Source of the DNA: Curtobacterium sp. MR_MD2014
GTDB taxonomy: Bacteria > Actinomycetota > Actinomycetes > Actinomycetales > Microbacteriaceae
DNA length: 64,000 nucleotides
Reading direction: 5' to 3'
Assembly: GCF_000772085.1 (NCBI RefSeq)
Contig: NZ_CP009755.1
Location: forward strand, 3,038,001-3,102,000
Below are positions 10,120-18,733 of the stretch, in pieces. Positions within the stretch are counted from its first letter, which is position 1, and each line of letters opens with the position of its first letter. The notes below the pieces were generated by a model, which saw nothing but the letters and a program-made list of their open reading frames with translations, made no database searches and was not told the origin of the DNA. Both the position numbers and the translations under genes were made by a program.

Positions 10120-10602
10120 CTACGAGGCGAGGACCTCGTCGAGGACGGTCGATGCCTTGTCCTCGTCGGTCTTCTCGGCCAGGGCGAGCTCGGAGATCAG
10201 GATCTGCCGGGCCTTGGCCAGCATCCGCTTCTCACCCGCGGAGAGCCCGCGGTCCTGGTCGCGGCGCCAGAGGTCGCGCACGACCTCGGAGACCTTGATG
10301 ACGTCACCGGACGCCAGCTTCTCCAGGTTCGCCTTGTACCGGCGCGACCAGTTCGTGGGCTCTTCCGTGAAGGGCGCCCGCAGGACCTCGAAGACCTTGT
10401 CGAGGCCTTCCTTGCCGATGACGTCACGGACGCCGACCAGGTCGACGTTGTCCGCCGGCACCTCGATCGTCAGGTCACCCTGCGTGACACGCAGCTTCAG
10501 GTAGACCTTTTCCTCGCCCTTGATGACGCGCGTCTTGACTTCAGAGATGGTTGCCGCCCCGTGGTGGGGGTAGACGACGGTCTCGCCGACCTCGAATTGC
10601 AT
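10120..10602 (-). CDS. carD: CarD-family RNA polymerase-binding transcription factor
   Basis: A 160-residue protein starting [19 protein letters not shown], the Tudor-like RNA-polymerase-interaction domain that binds the beta subunit. The C-terminal helical DNA-binding part contains [17 protein letters not shown] and the conserved Trp in [12 protein letters not shown]. CarD stabilises open complexes at rRNA and many other promoters in actinobacteria. Length is the usual 160-162. It sits directly upstream of ispDF, a widely conserved actinobacterial neighbourhood, and divergent from a lipoprotein gene. Confidence 0.95.
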   Translation of the reverse strand: MQFEVGETVVYPHHGAATISEVKTRVIKGEEKVYLKLRVTQGDLTIEVPADNVDLVGVRDVIGKEGLDKVFEVLRAPFTEEPTNWSRRYKANLEKLASGDVIKVSEVVRDLWRRDQDRGLSAGEKRMLAKARQILISELALAEKTDEDKASTVLDEVLAS

Positions 10603-10741
10603 GTATCAGGCTCCGTTCCCAGGACCCCCAGTTTACCACAAGGACCTTTCGGGTAAGGGGCCTGGGCGGCCCGCACCCCCGACGATCGGTAGGATGGGCG
10701 CGGACCGCCTGGTCCACATCGTGATCTTCCGGAGGAATCTC

Positions 10742-11410
10742 TTGCGAGCTCGGGTACTCGTGTCCGTCGCCGTTGCGGCATCCATCGCGCTCGGCGCCAC
10801 CGGCTGCGAGTTCATGTCGCCCGCGCACACCAAGGAGATCAAGCAGATCACCGACGGCGTGAACGTCAGCACCGGCTCGATCGACATCCGGAACGCGCTG
10901 CTCATCTCCGACGGCGGCGAGGACGCGCGCTTCGTCGGGAGCTTCATCAACACGGGGTCGAAGGACGTCACCATGAGCGTCGAGGTCGGCGGCGTGACCC
11001 AGACGGTCGAGATCCCGGCGAACTCGCACGTCGATCCCGCCGTCCCGGCCGGCCCCTCGAGCGAGGCCGAGTCCAGCGTCCAGTCCGGCGCCGAGACGCA
11101 GGGCACGCGCTCCGCCGGCCAGCCGGAGCTCGTCTTCTCGGGCGCCGACGCCGTCCCCGGCTCGCTCGTCAAGACGTACTTCTCGTACTCGGGCGCCGAG
11201 GGTGTCTCGGCCAACGTCCCGGTGCTCACCAGCGCCCTCGAGGAGTACCAGACCCTCGCCCCGACGACGTCCCCGTCGGCCACCCCGTCGAGCACGGAGA
11301 CCTCGCCGTCGGAGAGCGGCTCCGAGCCCACCGGCGACGCCACGGCTCCGGGCACCCAGTCGGGCGACTCGCAGACCGACTCGTCCGAGGGCGACAGCGG
11401 CACGAACTGA
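10742..11410 (+). CDS. Secreted lipoprotein of unknown function
   Basis: A 222-residue lipoprotein if read from TTG 10742, which has GGAGGA five bases upstream; the longer in-frame reading from 10601 lacks this. The signal peptide MRARVLVSVAVAASIALGAT is followed by a lipobox ending ATGC. The mature part has a beta-rich segment (residues about 25-160) and a low-complexity Ser/Thr/Glu/Pro tail from about 170. I do not recognise a named domain. Lipoproteins of this kind commonly flank carD in Microbacteriaceae, but I know no function. It converges on the regX3-like gene, with a shared hairpin between. Confidence 0.75.
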   Translation: MRARVLVSVAVAASIALGATGCEFMSPAHTKEIKQITDGVNVSTGSIDIRNALLISDGGEDARFVGSFINTGSKDVTMSVEVGGVTQTVEIPANSHVDPAVPAGPSSEAESSVQSGAETQGTRSAGQPELVFSGADAVPGSLVKTYFSYSGAEGVSANVPVLTSALEEYQTLAPTTSPSATPSSTETSPSESGSEPTGDATAPGTQSGDSQTDSSEGDSGTN

Positions 11411-11453
11411 CCGCCGCGCGCCGGACGGGCGCGACGACCTGACGCAACGCACC

Positions 11454-11494
11454 GGAGGCCCGGTGCCGGTTCCGAGAACCGGCACCGGGCCTCC
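11454..11494. terminator. Perfect 18-bp hairpin, GGAGGCCCGGTGCCGGT family
   Basis: 11454-11471 pairs with 11477-11494 around CCGAG, between the convergent lipoprotein and response-regulator genes. The stem sequence is nearly the same as at 6311-6353. Confidence 0.8.
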
Positions 11495-11507
11495 CGTGCG
11501 TCGCCGG

Positions 11508-12188
11508 TCAGCCCTCGATCCGGTACCCCAGACCGCGCACCGTCACCAGGACCTCCGGGGCGCTCGGCACGCGCTCGATCTTCGACCGGATGCGCTTGAT
11601 GTGCACGTCGAGCGTCTTCGTGTCCCCGAAGTAGTCCGACCCCCACACGCGGTCGATGAGCTGCCCGCGGGTGAGCACGCGTCCGGCGTTCCGGAGCAGG
11701 AGTTCGAGCAGCTCGAACTCCTTGAGGGGCATCGGCGTCTCCGCCCCGTCGACCGTCACGGTGTGCCGCTCGACGTCCATCCGGATCCCGCCGACCTGCA
11801 GGATGCCGCTGTCGCCCGGGTCGTCCTCGGTGCGCCGACGCAGCACCGCCCGGAGCCGGGCCAGGAGCTCCCGGGTCGAGTAGGGCTTCGTCACGTAGTC
11901 GTCGGCGCCGAGCTCGAGCCCGACGACGATGTCCACCTCGGAGTCCTTCGCGGTGAGCATGATGATGGGCACGTTCGAGCGCGTCCGGACCTGCCGGCAG
12001 ACCTCGGTGCCGCTCAGTCCGGGCAGCATGAGGTCGAGCAGGATCAGGTCGGGGTTCTCGGTGTCGAACTTCGACAGCGCGGTCACGCCGTCCGCGGCGA
12101 CGGCGGTCTCGTACCCCTCGCGCTGCAGGAGGAACTCCAGGGGCTCGCTCAGGGCCGGCTCGTCGTCGACGATGAGGATCTTGGTCAC
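11508..12188 (-). CDS. regX3: Response regulator, RegX3-like (phosphate sensing)
   Basis: A 226-residue OmpR-type regulator. The receiver domain (1-120) has the acidic pocket IVDDEPAL, phospho-acceptor Asp in LILLDLMLPGLSG, and the conserved LTAKDSE and VTKPYSTREL. The winged-helix DNA-binding domain (130-226) includes MPLKEFELLELLLRNAGRV, DRVWGSDYFGDTKTLDVHI and VRGLGYRIEG. GTG 12186-12188 overlaps the kinase stop as GTGA, so translation is coupled. Linkage to the kinase and divergence from phoU point to the SenX3-RegX3 system, the likely reader of the PHO boxes in this window. A PhoP name would be equally acceptable. Confidence 0.9.
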   Translation of the reverse strand: MTKILIVDDEPALSEPLEFLLQREGYETAVAADGVTALSKFDTENPDLILLDLMLPGLSGTEVCRQVRTRSNVPIIMLTAKDSEVDIVVGLELGADDYVTKPYSTRELLARLRAVLRRRTEDDPGDSGILQVGGIRMDVERHTVTVDGAETPMPLKEFELLELLLRNAGRVLTRGQLIDRVWGSDYFGDTKTLDVHIKRIRSKIERVPSAPEVLVTVRGLGYRIEG

Positions 12189-13351
12189 GATGACTGCTCT
12201 TCCAGTTGCTCTTCGAGTGCGGTGGTGAGTTCGGGATCCGCCTCGGGCAGGCGGATCGTGAAGGTCGAGCCCTTGCCGGGCTGCGACCAGACGCGGACGT
12301 CGCCGCCGTGGTTGCCGACGACGTGCTTGACGATGGCGAGCCCGAGACCGGTGCCGCCGGTCGCCCGCGACCGTGCGGGGTCGACGCGGTAGAAGCGCTC
12401 GAACACGCGGTCGAGGTCGGCCTCCGGGATGCCGACGCCCTGGTCGGTCACCGCGATCTCGACGAACCCCTTGGTGGACCGGACGCCGACGCCCACACGG
12501 GTGTGGTCCGGGGAGTACTTGACCGCGTTGGCGATGAGGTTCGACACCGCGACCTGCAGCAGCCCCGGGTCGCCCATGACCCGCAGCTTCGACCGCTTGG
12601 CCCGCACGATCTCGATCTCCCGGGCGCGGGCGACGACCTCGTTCGCGTCGACCGCCGCCTGCACGATCTTGTCGACCGACGTCTCCTCGCTGTTCTCGAG
12701 GGTGTCGACCGACTGCAGCCGCGACAGCTCGATGATGTCCTTCGTCAGGGCCCCGAGCCGCTCGGACTCGGTGATGAGCTGCCCGGCGAACCGCTTCACG
12801 TGGTCCGGGTCGTCGGCGGCGACGACGAGGGTCTCGGCGAGCAGGCCGATCGCCCCGATGGGGGTCTTCAGCTCGTGCGAGATGTTCGCCACGAAGTCGC
12901 GTCGGACCTCGTCGATGCGGCGACTCTCGGTCAGGTCGTCGGCCGTGACGAGCACGTAGCGGTTGCCGAGCTGCGCCGCCCGAAAGCTCAGGTAGCCGAC
13001 CAGTTCCCCGCTGCGCCCGCGGGGCAGCTCGAGGTCCTCCGACCCCATCTCCCCGCTCCTGCGCACCTGGTCCACCAGGGCGACGAGCTCGGCGTGCACG
13101 AGCTTCCGCCGCACGACGAGCCCGACGGTCAGTGCCTGCGGCGACGCGGCGACGACCGTGTTCGAGGGGTCGACGACCACGGCCGGGTTGTGCATCGTTG
13201 CGATGACCGCGGCGACGCCGTCGGGCAGCGTCCGTTCCGCGACGTCGGCTGCCCGGGCCGTGCGCTCCGCCGTGATGACCAGCACCACGACCCCTGCGCC
13301 GAAGACCCCGCCGAGGAGCATCGACAGTGGCACGAGCCACGCGTTGTCCAT
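12185..13351 (-). CDS. senX3: Sensor histidine kinase, SenX3-like
   Basis: A 388-residue membrane kinase: N-terminal transmembrane helix (WLVPLSMLLGGVFGAGVVVL), a PAS-like segment (AVIATMHNPAVVVDPSN), the HisKA box FVANISHELKTPIGAIGL with the phosphorylated His, and an ATP-binding domain with NLIANAVKYS, TDQGVGIPEAD, FERFYRVD and GGTGLGLAIVKH. There is almost no outside sensor loop. This fits SenX3, which senses phosphate indirectly through Pst/PhoU. ATG 13349-13351 gives the conserved short N-terminus; a further 15 in-frame residues upstream look non-coding. It is cotranscribed with regX3 and divergent from phoU. Confidence 0.9.
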   Translation of the reverse strand: MDNAWLVPLSMLLGGVFGAGVVVLVITAERTARAADVAERTLPDGVAAVIATMHNPAVVVDPSNTVVAASPQALTVGLVVRRKLVHAELVALVDQVRRSGEMGSEDLELPRGRSGELVGYLSFRAAQLGNRYVLVTADDLTESRRIDEVRRDFVANISHELKTPIGAIGLLAETLVVAADDPDHVKRFAGQLITESERLGALTKDIIELSRLQSVDTLENSEETSVDKIVQAAVDANEVVARAREIEIVRAKRSKLRVMGDPGLLQVAVSNLIANAVKYSPDHTRVGVGVRSTKGFVEIAVTDQGVGIPEADLDRVFERFYRVDPARSRATGGTGLGLAIVKHVVGNHGGDVRVWSQPGKGSTFTIRLPEADPELTTALEEQLEEQSS

Positions 13352-13433
13352 GCCGCCAGTGTAGGGATCGTCACGCGGGGTTCCGACGCCGTTCACCCCG
13401 CTTCCGCGCAGTCGAGGCCCCGGATCGTGAGGT

Positions 13434-13466
13434 GTTCAGCCGCAGGTCACCGTTCGTTCACCTGGG
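13434..13466 (+). promoter_or_regulatory. PHO box upstream of phoU
   Basis: Three units spaced exactly 11 bases apart: GTTCAGC at 13434, GGTCACC at 13445 and GTTCACC at 13456. This matches the direct-repeat GTTCACC site bound by PhoP/RegX3 regulators in actinobacteria. It ends 43 bases before the phoU start and about 80 bases from senX3, so it may control both directions. A lone GTTCACC at 13391 is off phase. Confidence 0.72.
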
Positions 13467-13509
13467 CTGACGACACTCGTCCGGTACGCATCAGAGAGGC
13501 ACATCCCCC

Positions 13510-14181
13510 ATGCGCGAAGTCTTCCAGCAGGAGCTCCAGGACGTCCAGGAGCGTCTGACCGAGATCGCCGGACTCGTCGAGTCCGCCATCACCCGTGCGA
13601 CGCAGGCGTTCAGCGAGTCCGACGTCGCCCTCGCCGAGGAGGTGATCGCCGACGACGCCATGATCGACCACGCGGCGAACAGCCTCGACGAGATCGCGAT
13701 CGACATCCTCGCGCGGCAGGCGCCGGTCGCCCGTGACCTCCGCGTCGTCGTGACCGCGCTGCGTGTCAGCTCGTCGCTCGAGCGCATGGGCGACATGGCC
13801 GAGCACATCGCGCAGCTCGCCCGCCAGCGCTTCCCCGAGAAGGTCGTGCCGAAGGGCCTGCGCGGCACCTTCAAGCAGATGGGCGCGCACGACGTGCAGA
13901 TGGCCCAGAAGCTCACGCGCCTGCTCGCGACCGAGGACATCGCCCTGGCCGCGGAGATCCGCGACGAGGACGACGCCGTCGACGAGCTGCACGCGAGCGT
14001 GTTCGACTTCGTGCTCGGCGAGACCTGGAAGGGGAACCCGATCGACACGGTCGACGCGACCCTGGCCTCGCGCTACCACGAGCGCTTCGCGGACCACGCG
14101 GTGTCCATCGCCAAGAAGGTCGAGTACCTGGCGACCGGCGACTGGACCGGCGCCGCGTCGGTGACGGCCTCCCCCGCCTGA
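13510..14181 (+). CDS. phoU: Phosphate signalling protein PhoU
   Basis: A 223-residue all-helical protein of two PhoU repeats. Repeat 1 has ITRATQAFSESD, LAEEVIADDAMID and the metal-binding-type EIAIDILARQAPVARDLR plus SSLERMGDMAEHIA. Repeat 2 has DDAVDELHASVFDFVL and YHERFADHAVSIAKKVEYL. PhoU links the Pst transporter to the sensor kinase and keeps the regulon off when phosphate is plentiful. Unlike in many bacteria it is not in the pst operon (which lies 31 kb away) but divergent from senX3-regX3, as in other actinobacteria. Confidence 0.95.
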   Translation: MREVFQQELQDVQERLTEIAGLVESAITRATQAFSESDVALAEEVIADDAMIDHAANSLDEIAIDILARQAPVARDLRVVVTALRVSSSLERMGDMAEHIAQLARQRFPEKVVPKGLRGTFKQMGAHDVQMAQKLTRLLATEDIALAAEIRDEDDAVDELHASVFDFVLGETWKGNPIDTVDATLASRYHERFADHAVSIAKKVEYLATGDWTGAASVTASPA

Positions 14182-14203
14182 CGGGTTCTGCCAGGATCGT
14201 GGC

Positions 14204-14752
14204 ATGGCTCAGGTCGCGATCGTCGTCAACGGGATGCCCGGTTCGGGCAAGAGCACGGTGGGCGCCGCCCTGGCCGAGGTGCTCGGCTGTCCCTTCCTGT
14301 CGAAGGACCGCATCAAGGAACCCCTGGCCGACGTGGTCGGTCCGATGATCGGCTCGCGCGAGCTCGGCGGCATCGCGATGGACACGATGTGGTCGATGGC
14401 GCAGGCCGTCGAGAACGGGGTCGTCCTCGACGCCGTCTGGCTGCCGTCCCGTGACCGCGACCGCCTGGAGGCCGGACTCGCCTCCGCCGGCGCACCGCGC
14501 GCCGTCGAGGTGTTCTGCCAGGTCGACCGGGTCACCGCCGCGGACCGGCTGCGCGACCGGTACGAGCCCGGCACACTGCCCGTCCGGCACGAGGTGCACG
14601 GGGACCTCGCGGAGATCCTGGCCTTCTGGGACGAGCACGGCGACGCGGCCGCACCGATCGGGCTGCCGGGCGTCCCCGTCGTGCGGGTCGACACCGGCCG
14701 CCCCTACGACGTCGGGGCGCTCGTGCAGGAGATCGCCGACCACTTCGTCTGA
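14204..14752 (+). CDS. P-loop kinase/ATPase of the AAA_33 or zeta-like type
   Basis: A 182-residue single-domain P-loop protein. Walker A is GMPGSGKST at residues 10-18. FLSKDRIKEPLADVV carries the Asp-Arg pair typical of small-molecule or tRNA-type kinases and of zeta-toxin folds. No antitoxin gene is adjacent, and the gene follows phoU after 22 bases, so a housekeeping kinase is more likely than a toxin. The substrate is unknown. A perfect hairpin follows its stop. Confidence 0.65.
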   Translation: MAQVAIVVNGMPGSGKSTVGAALAEVLGCPFLSKDRIKEPLADVVGPMIGSRELGGIAMDTMWSMAQAVENGVVLDAVWLPSRDRDRLEAGLASAGAPRAVEVFCQVDRVTAADRLRDRYEPGTLPVRHEVHGDLAEILAFWDEHGDAAAPIGLPGVPVVRVDTGRPYDVGALVQEIADHFV

Positions 14753-14768
14753 GGCCCGCCCGAGGTGC

Positions 14769-14803
14769 ACGAACGCCCCGCCGGTGTCCGGCGGGGCGTT
14801 CGT
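14769..14803. terminator. Bidirectional hairpin between kinase gene and gpmA
   Basis: A perfect 16-base-pair stem (14769-14784 with 14788-14803), 16 bases after the kinase stop and 10 bases after the gpmA stop on the other strand. Confidence 0.8.
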
Positions 14804-14813
14804 CGTGCTGGTG

Positions 14814-15560
14814 CTACTTCTTGGCGCCCTGCGCGGCGACCGCGGCGGCACCGGCAGCGGCGGCCTCCGGGTCGAGGTAGTACGAGGGCTTCGTCGGACG
14901 GAAGTCGTCGTCGAGCTCGTACACGAGGGGGATGCCCGTCGGGATGTTGAGGCCCGCGATGTCGTCGTCGGAGATGCCGTCGAGGTGCTTCACGAGGGCG
15001 CGGAGCGAGTTGCCGTGCGCGGTGACCAGGACGGTCTTCCCCTCGCCCAGGTCCTTCGTGATGTCCGACTCCCAGTACGGCAGCAGCCGGTCGATGACGA
15101 GCTTCAGCGACTCGGTGCGGGGCAGCTGGTCGCCGAGGTCGGCGTAGCGGCGGTCCCCGGCCTGCGACCACTCGGCGTCGTCCGCGATGGGGGGCGGCGG
15201 CACGTCGAACGAGCGACGCCACTCCATGAACTGCTGCTCGCCGTACTGCTCGAGCGTCTGGGCCTTGTCCTTGCCCTGCAGGTCTCCGTAGTGGCGCTCG
15301 TTGAGGCGCCAGTCGCGCTTCACCGGCAGCCAGGCCAGGTCGGCCTCGAGCAGGGCGATGTCGGCGGTCTGGATCGCGCGGGTCAGCAGCGACGTGTAGA
15401 GGACGTCGGGGACGATGCCCGACTCGGCGATGAGGGTGCCGGCACGCTTCGCCTCCTTCTCGCCGAGCTCGGAGAGCCGGACGTCGACCCAACCGGTGAA
15501 CAGGTTCTTCTGGTTCCAGTCACTGTTGCCGTGACGCAGCAGGACGAGCGTGGAGGTCAT
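14814..15560 (-). CDS. gpmA: 2,3-bisphosphoglycerate-dependent phosphoglycerate mutase
   Basis: A 248-residue glycolytic enzyme interconverting 3- and 2-phosphoglycerate. The phosphohistidine motif is [20 protein letters not shown], the second arm is [14 protein letters not shown], the substrate-binding [13 protein letters not shown] follows, and the catalytic His is in [17 protein letters not shown]. All are standard for the cofactor-dependent family. The tail of Ala and Lys ([16 protein letters not shown]) is longer than usual but unremarkable. It is a single-gene unit. Confidence 0.95.
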   Translation of the reverse strand: MTSTLVLLRHGNSDWNQKNLFTGWVDVRLSELGEKEAKRAGTLIAESGIVPDVLYTSLLTRAIQTADIALLEADLAWLPVKRDWRLNERHYGDLQGKDKAQTLEQYGEQQFMEWRRSFDVPPPPIADDAEWSQAGDRRYADLGDQLPRTESLKLVIDRLLPYWESDITKDLGEGKTVLVTAHGNSLRALVKHLDGISDDDIAGLNIPTGIPLVYELDDDFRPTKPSYYLDPEAAAAGAAAVAAQGAKK

Positions 15561-15605
15561 GCGTCCGAGTCTACCGAGCGGGTGCGCCTCGGTACCCTGG
15601 GGTCC

Positions 15606-16379
15606 ATGCCCATCGGGAACGTCACGCGCGGGACCACCGGGTACAACCGGCTCCGTCGTGTCGACCGCTGGATCGCCGCGCTCCCAGTCCTACGCCGGAC
15701 GGACGACCCGCTCGTGGCCGACGTCGGGTACGGCGCCCGACCGACGACGACCCTGGAGCTCCGCGACCGGCTGGCCCGGGTCCGACCCGACGTCGAGGTC
15801 ACCGGCATCGAGATCGAGCCGTCGCGCGTGGCGCTGGCGAACGCGGGCACCCGTGACGGGGTGACGTTCCGGCTCGGCGGCTTCGAGACGCCGACGCCCG
15901 GTGGCCGCCGTCCCGCCGTGATCCGGGCGTTCAACGTCCTGCGGCAGTACGACGAATCCGCCGTCGTCGACTCGTGGCGGATCATGCAGGACCGCCTGCA
16001 ACCCGGCGGGGCGCTCGTCGAGGGCACCTGCAACGAGGTCGGCCGCGTGGCGTCCTGGGTCACGCTCGACGAGCACGAGCCGCACACGTTCACGGTGTCC
16101 CTGCGCGTCGCCGACCTCGAGCTGCCGAGCATCGTGGCGGAGCGACTGCCGAAGGTCCTGATCCACCGCAACGTCCCCGGGGAGCGGGTGCACGCGTTCC
16201 TGCTCGACCTCGACCGTGCGTGGGCGGTCGCCGCCCCGCTCGGCACGTACGGCCCCCGCCAGCGGTGGATCGCGACGGTGCACGGCATGCGCGACCGGGG
16301 CTGGCCGGTACTGCACGGGGTGACGCGCTGGCGTCTCGGCGAGCTCAGCGTCCCGTGGTCGGCCGTCGCTCCCGCCTGA
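15606..16379 (+). CDS. Class I SAM-dependent methyltransferase-like protein
   Basis: A 257-residue protein with a Rossmann methyltransferase layout: motif [16 protein letters not shown], an acidic motif II in [16 protein letters not shown], then [19 protein letters not shown] and [14 protein letters not shown]. It starts [20 protein letters not shown]; similar actinobacterial proteins have this N-terminus. The substrate is unknown and no neighbour suggests one. It lies head-to-head with gpmA and convergent with ygfZ, with a 68-base palindromic repeat between. Confidence 0.72.
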   Translation: MPIGNVTRGTTGYNRLRRVDRWIAALPVLRRTDDPLVADVGYGARPTTTLELRDRLARVRPDVEVTGIEIEPSRVALANAGTRDGVTFRLGGFETPTPGGRRPAVIRAFNVLRQYDESAVVDSWRIMQDRLQPGGALVEGTCNEVGRVASWVTLDEHEPHTFTVSLRVADLELPSIVAERLPKVLIHRNVPGERVHAFLLDLDRAWAVAAPLGTYGPRQRWIATVHGMRDRGWPVLHGVTRWRLGELSVPWSAVAPA

Positions 16380-16394
16380 GCGGCCGCCGCGCCA

Positions 16395-16462
16395 CGAGAC
16401 TCGCCCAAGCGGACACGTCCACGGTCGTGCGGGCGCGAACACGTCCGCGGGGCCGAGTCTCG
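16395..16462. repeat. 68-bp palindromic intergenic repeat, copy A
   Basis: Begins CGAGACTCGCCCAAGCGGAC and ends GTCCGCGGGGCCGAGTCTCG, so the ends are inverted repeats with a few mismatches. Copy B at 58242-58309 has the same length and almost the same ends. It lies between convergent stops and could also terminate transcription. Confidence 0.65.
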
Positions 16463-16483
16463 CCGGACCGCGTCCGACGACGA

Positions 16484-17551
16484 CTACGAGCGGCGCACGG
16501 CTCCGAGCCGGGGCAGGCGCGGGACGTTCGCCGTCGCGCCGGCCTCCGGCGGGACGATCGTCTCCTGCGCGGCCGTGACCACGACGTCGTCCACGGTCAG
16601 GGTCAGCGTCACGGCGGGGTCGAGCGAGCGCTTCACGACCGCGAGCCCGACCGGCCCGAGCTCGTGGTGGAGCGCCGACGCGGTGAGCCGCCCGACGTCC
16701 TTGCCGTCGAGCTCGACCGCGGTGCCCGGCGCGGGCAGCACGCCGTCCGAGCCGTCCAGGTGCAGCATCACCACGCGGCGCGGCGGGTGCCCGAGGTTGT
16801 GCACCTTGGCGACGGTCTCCTGTCCGCGGTAGCAACCCTTCGACAGGTGCACGGCGGAGCGGAGCCAGTCGAGCTCGTGCGGGATCGTCCGCTCGTCGAC
16901 GTCCGCGAGCGAGGGCCGCCACGCGGCGATGCGCAGGGCCTCGAACGCGAGCAGCCCCGCGACCGGCGTGTCCGACGCTGCCAGCGCAGCCACGGCGTCT
17001 GGGGTGACCACGTCGATGCGGAGGGTCCAGTCGGAGGCGGGATGGGCCTCCGGGGCGGCGTAGCCCCATCCACCGGGCGTGACCGACGACCACGGGTCGA
17101 CCCACTCGACGACCACGCCGTCGGGCGCTGCCGAACCCGCGAAGCGGCCGAGCGTGACGAGGTCGGCCGACCGGTCGGTGACCTCGACGCGGAGCATGAA
17201 GCGCATCGAGTCGAGCCAGGCCGCGAGCGGTGCGGCGTCGGCGGCCTCGGTGAGGAGCCAGGTGATCTCGCCGTCGTCGACCACCCGTGCGGCGTGCTCG
17301 ACGCGGCCGGACTGGTCGAGGACGAGCGTCTCGGTGCTGACGCCGGGCTCGAGGCCGGTGAGCAGCTGCGAGGTGATCGAGTTGAGCCAGGACAGGCGGT
17401 CCGGTCCGCTGACCGTGACGACCCCGAGGCCGAGCTCGACGACCGCGCGACCGGAGGCGAGCGCCCGCTGCTCACCGACGGGGCTGCCGAAGTGGGCGGC
17501 GGGACCGGCCTCGGTCGCGACGAAGCCGTCGCGCCCGCTGAAGGCGGACAT
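16484..17551 (-). CDS. ygfZ: YgfZ/GcvT-type folate-binding protein
   Basis: A 355-residue member of the YgfZ branch of the GcvT superfamily. The diagnostic motif KGCYRGQETVAKVHN (K-G-C-Y-x-G-Q-E) is at about residue 215, and SWLNSITSQLLTGL marks the tetrahydrofolate-binding N-terminal domain. YgfZ helps make or repair certain Fe-S enzymes. ATG 17549-17551 shares its A with the upstream gene's TGA stop (TGATG), so translation is coupled to the nitrobindin-like gene. Reactive nitrogen damages Fe-S clusters, so the pairing may be functional, but this is inference. Confidence 0.9.
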   Translation of the reverse strand: MSAFSGRDGFVATEAGPAAHFGSPVGEQRALASGRAVVELGLGVVTVSGPDRLSWLNSITSQLLTGLEPGVSTETLVLDQSGRVEHAARVVDDGEITWLLTEAADAAPLAAWLDSMRFMLRVEVTDRSADLVTLGRFAGSAAPDGVVVEWVDPWSSVTPGGWGYAAPEAHPASDWTLRIDVVTPDAVAALAASDTPVAGLLAFEALRIAAWRPSLADVDERTIPHELDWLRSAVHLSKGCYRGQETVAKVHNLGHPPRRVVMLHLDGSDGVLPAPGTAVELDGKDVGRLTASALHHELGPVGLAVVKRSLDPAVTLTLTVDDVVVTAAQETIVPPEAGATANVPRLPRLGAVRRS

Positions 17552-18153
17552 CAGTCGACCTTCGCGAGCTGCCCCGAGGCGTGCGAGGTGAGCTGCTGCC
17601 CGAGCGCGGCGATGTCCCACGCCCAGAAGAGCTTGCCCTCGACCAGGCCGTACAGGCGGGTCGCGGCCGAGTAGTCCTTCGCGTTCGGCGAGCGCATCAC
17701 GGCGTCGGTGGCCAGGTCGATCCGGCCCTTCCTGACGCGTCCGACGTAGAGCTCGTTGACGCCCGTCGGGTGGATGATCGCGGCCTCGACGTCGAAGCCG
17801 TCGGTCGTGTTCCGGAGCGCCTCGACGCTCTCCACCGTGCTGAACGGCGCGGGACCGTCGCCCATGAGCATCGCGGGACCGCGGTCACCGGGCTCGTTCG
17901 GCCGGTCGATGCGCCAGTAGCCCATCTCGGCGGCGAGGGGCGTGTGGTCGTCGTCGAGCAGCCACGTCGTCGAGGAGTAGTTGAGGTACGGCAGGCCGTC
18001 GTGGCTGAAGCTCACGCGCTGGCCGAACTCGTACTTGCGGGGCTCGTCCTCGTCACCCACCGGGTACTCGACGACGCCCGTGCCCTCCCAGACACCGACG
18101 AGCCAGGACAGCGGGACGAGTTCGGGTGCCAGACCCTCGGGCAGTTCGATCAA
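17551..18153 (-). CDS. Nitrobindin / FABP-like haem-binding protein (DUF1794)
   Basis: A 200-residue ten-stranded beta-barrel family protein. The family mark GxWxG is in LSWLVGVWEGTGVVEYP, and HTPLAAEMGYWRI and LTSHASGQL supply conserved barrel positions, the last carrying the probable haem-ligand His. Nitrobindins bind ferric haem and can isomerise peroxynitrite to nitrate. The start is TTG 18151-18153, which overlaps the stop of the small upstream gene (TTGA). It is the middle gene of a tight three-gene unit with ygfZ. Confidence 0.82.
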   Translation of the reverse strand: MIELPEGLAPELVPLSWLVGVWEGTGVVEYPVGDEDEPRKYEFGQRVSFSHDGLPYLNYSSTTWLLDDDHTPLAAEMGYWRIDRPNEPGDRGPAMLMGDGPAPFSTVESVEALRNTTDGFDVEAAIIHPTGVNELYVGRVRKGRIDLATDAVMRSPNAKDYSAATRLYGLVEGKLFWAWDIAALGQQLTSHASGQLAKVD

Positions 18154-18266
18154 CGCTGACCCTTGAACAGCTTCACGACGACGACGACCGAGATGAACGC
18201 GATCGCGAGCGACGCCAGGCCGAGGAGGCCCACGTAGAACAGCTCGAGCGCAAGCAGCGAATCCAT
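18150..18266 (-). CDS. Small 38-residue single-pass membrane protein
   Basis: Reads MDSLLALELFYVGLLGLASL then AIAFISVVVVVKLFKGQR: one hydrophobic helix with a basic C-terminus and no other domain. ATG is at 18264-18266. Its TGA stop overlaps the TTG start of the nitrobindin-like gene, which supports real translation and coupling. Function is unknown. It may anchor or regulate the downstream pair. Confidence 0.6.
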   Translation of the reverse strand: MDSLLALELFYVGLLGLASLAIAFISVVVVVKLFKGQR

Positions 18267-18333
18267 GCCGCGAGTCTACGCGGGACGCCTGACGGCGCCA
18301 GGGGGCGTGCCGCGCGGTCGCAGGTCGCGCGGC

Positions 18334-18627
18334 TCAGCGCGCCAGCAGCACCACGGCCGTGACGAGCACGACGACGAAGGCGCCGGAGGACGCGATGCTG
18401 ATCCGCTCGACCAGCCCGTCCTTGGTCGCGGTGATGAGCTGCAGCACGAAGCTCACGAGCACGCAGAGCACGAAGACGAGCAGGAGCCAGGCGAACGAGT
18501 CCTTCTGCGTCAGGGTCAGCACGAGCACCGCACCGACCACGGCGAGGACCCAGACCGGCAGCACGGAGGTGAGCCGCAGGCGGCGCTGGTCGAGGGGTGG
18601 GACGGGCTCGGTCACGCGCTCCATCAT
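18334..18627 (-). CDS. Small membrane protein, three hydrophobic segments
   Basis: A 97-residue protein. After a short cytoplasmic start (MMERVTEPVPPLDQRRLRL) come three hydrophobic helices: LPVWVLAVVGAVLVLTL, FAWLLLVFVLCVLVSFVL and SSGAFVVVLVTAVVLLA. No known domain is recognised. Either of two adjacent ATG codons (18625-18627 or 18622-18624) may start it. It stands alone, upstream of the nitrobindin unit on the same strand and divergent from glnR. Confidence 0.7.
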   Translation of the reverse strand: MMERVTEPVPPLDQRRLRLTSVLPVWVLAVVGAVLVLTLTQKDSFAWLLLVFVLCVLVSFVLQLITATKDGLVERISIASSGAFVVVLVTAVVLLAR

Positions 18628-18733
18628 GACAGGGCCTCGCCGACCGGGACGCCCGACCGACCGGCCGGTCGGCGGGCCCCTTCCGACACATCACTAGGAT
18701 GGCTCCACGACGTCCCCTCGTTCTGGAGGTCCT

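Noticed and set aside
12206..13558. Plus-strand frame over the senX3-like kinase
   Set aside because: Overlaps conserved HisKA and ATPase motifs of the kinase on the other strand; composition is shadow-like.
14204..14752. Zeta-type toxin
   Set aside because: The P-loop kinase core is similar, but there is no epsilon antitoxin and the gene sits among housekeeping genes.
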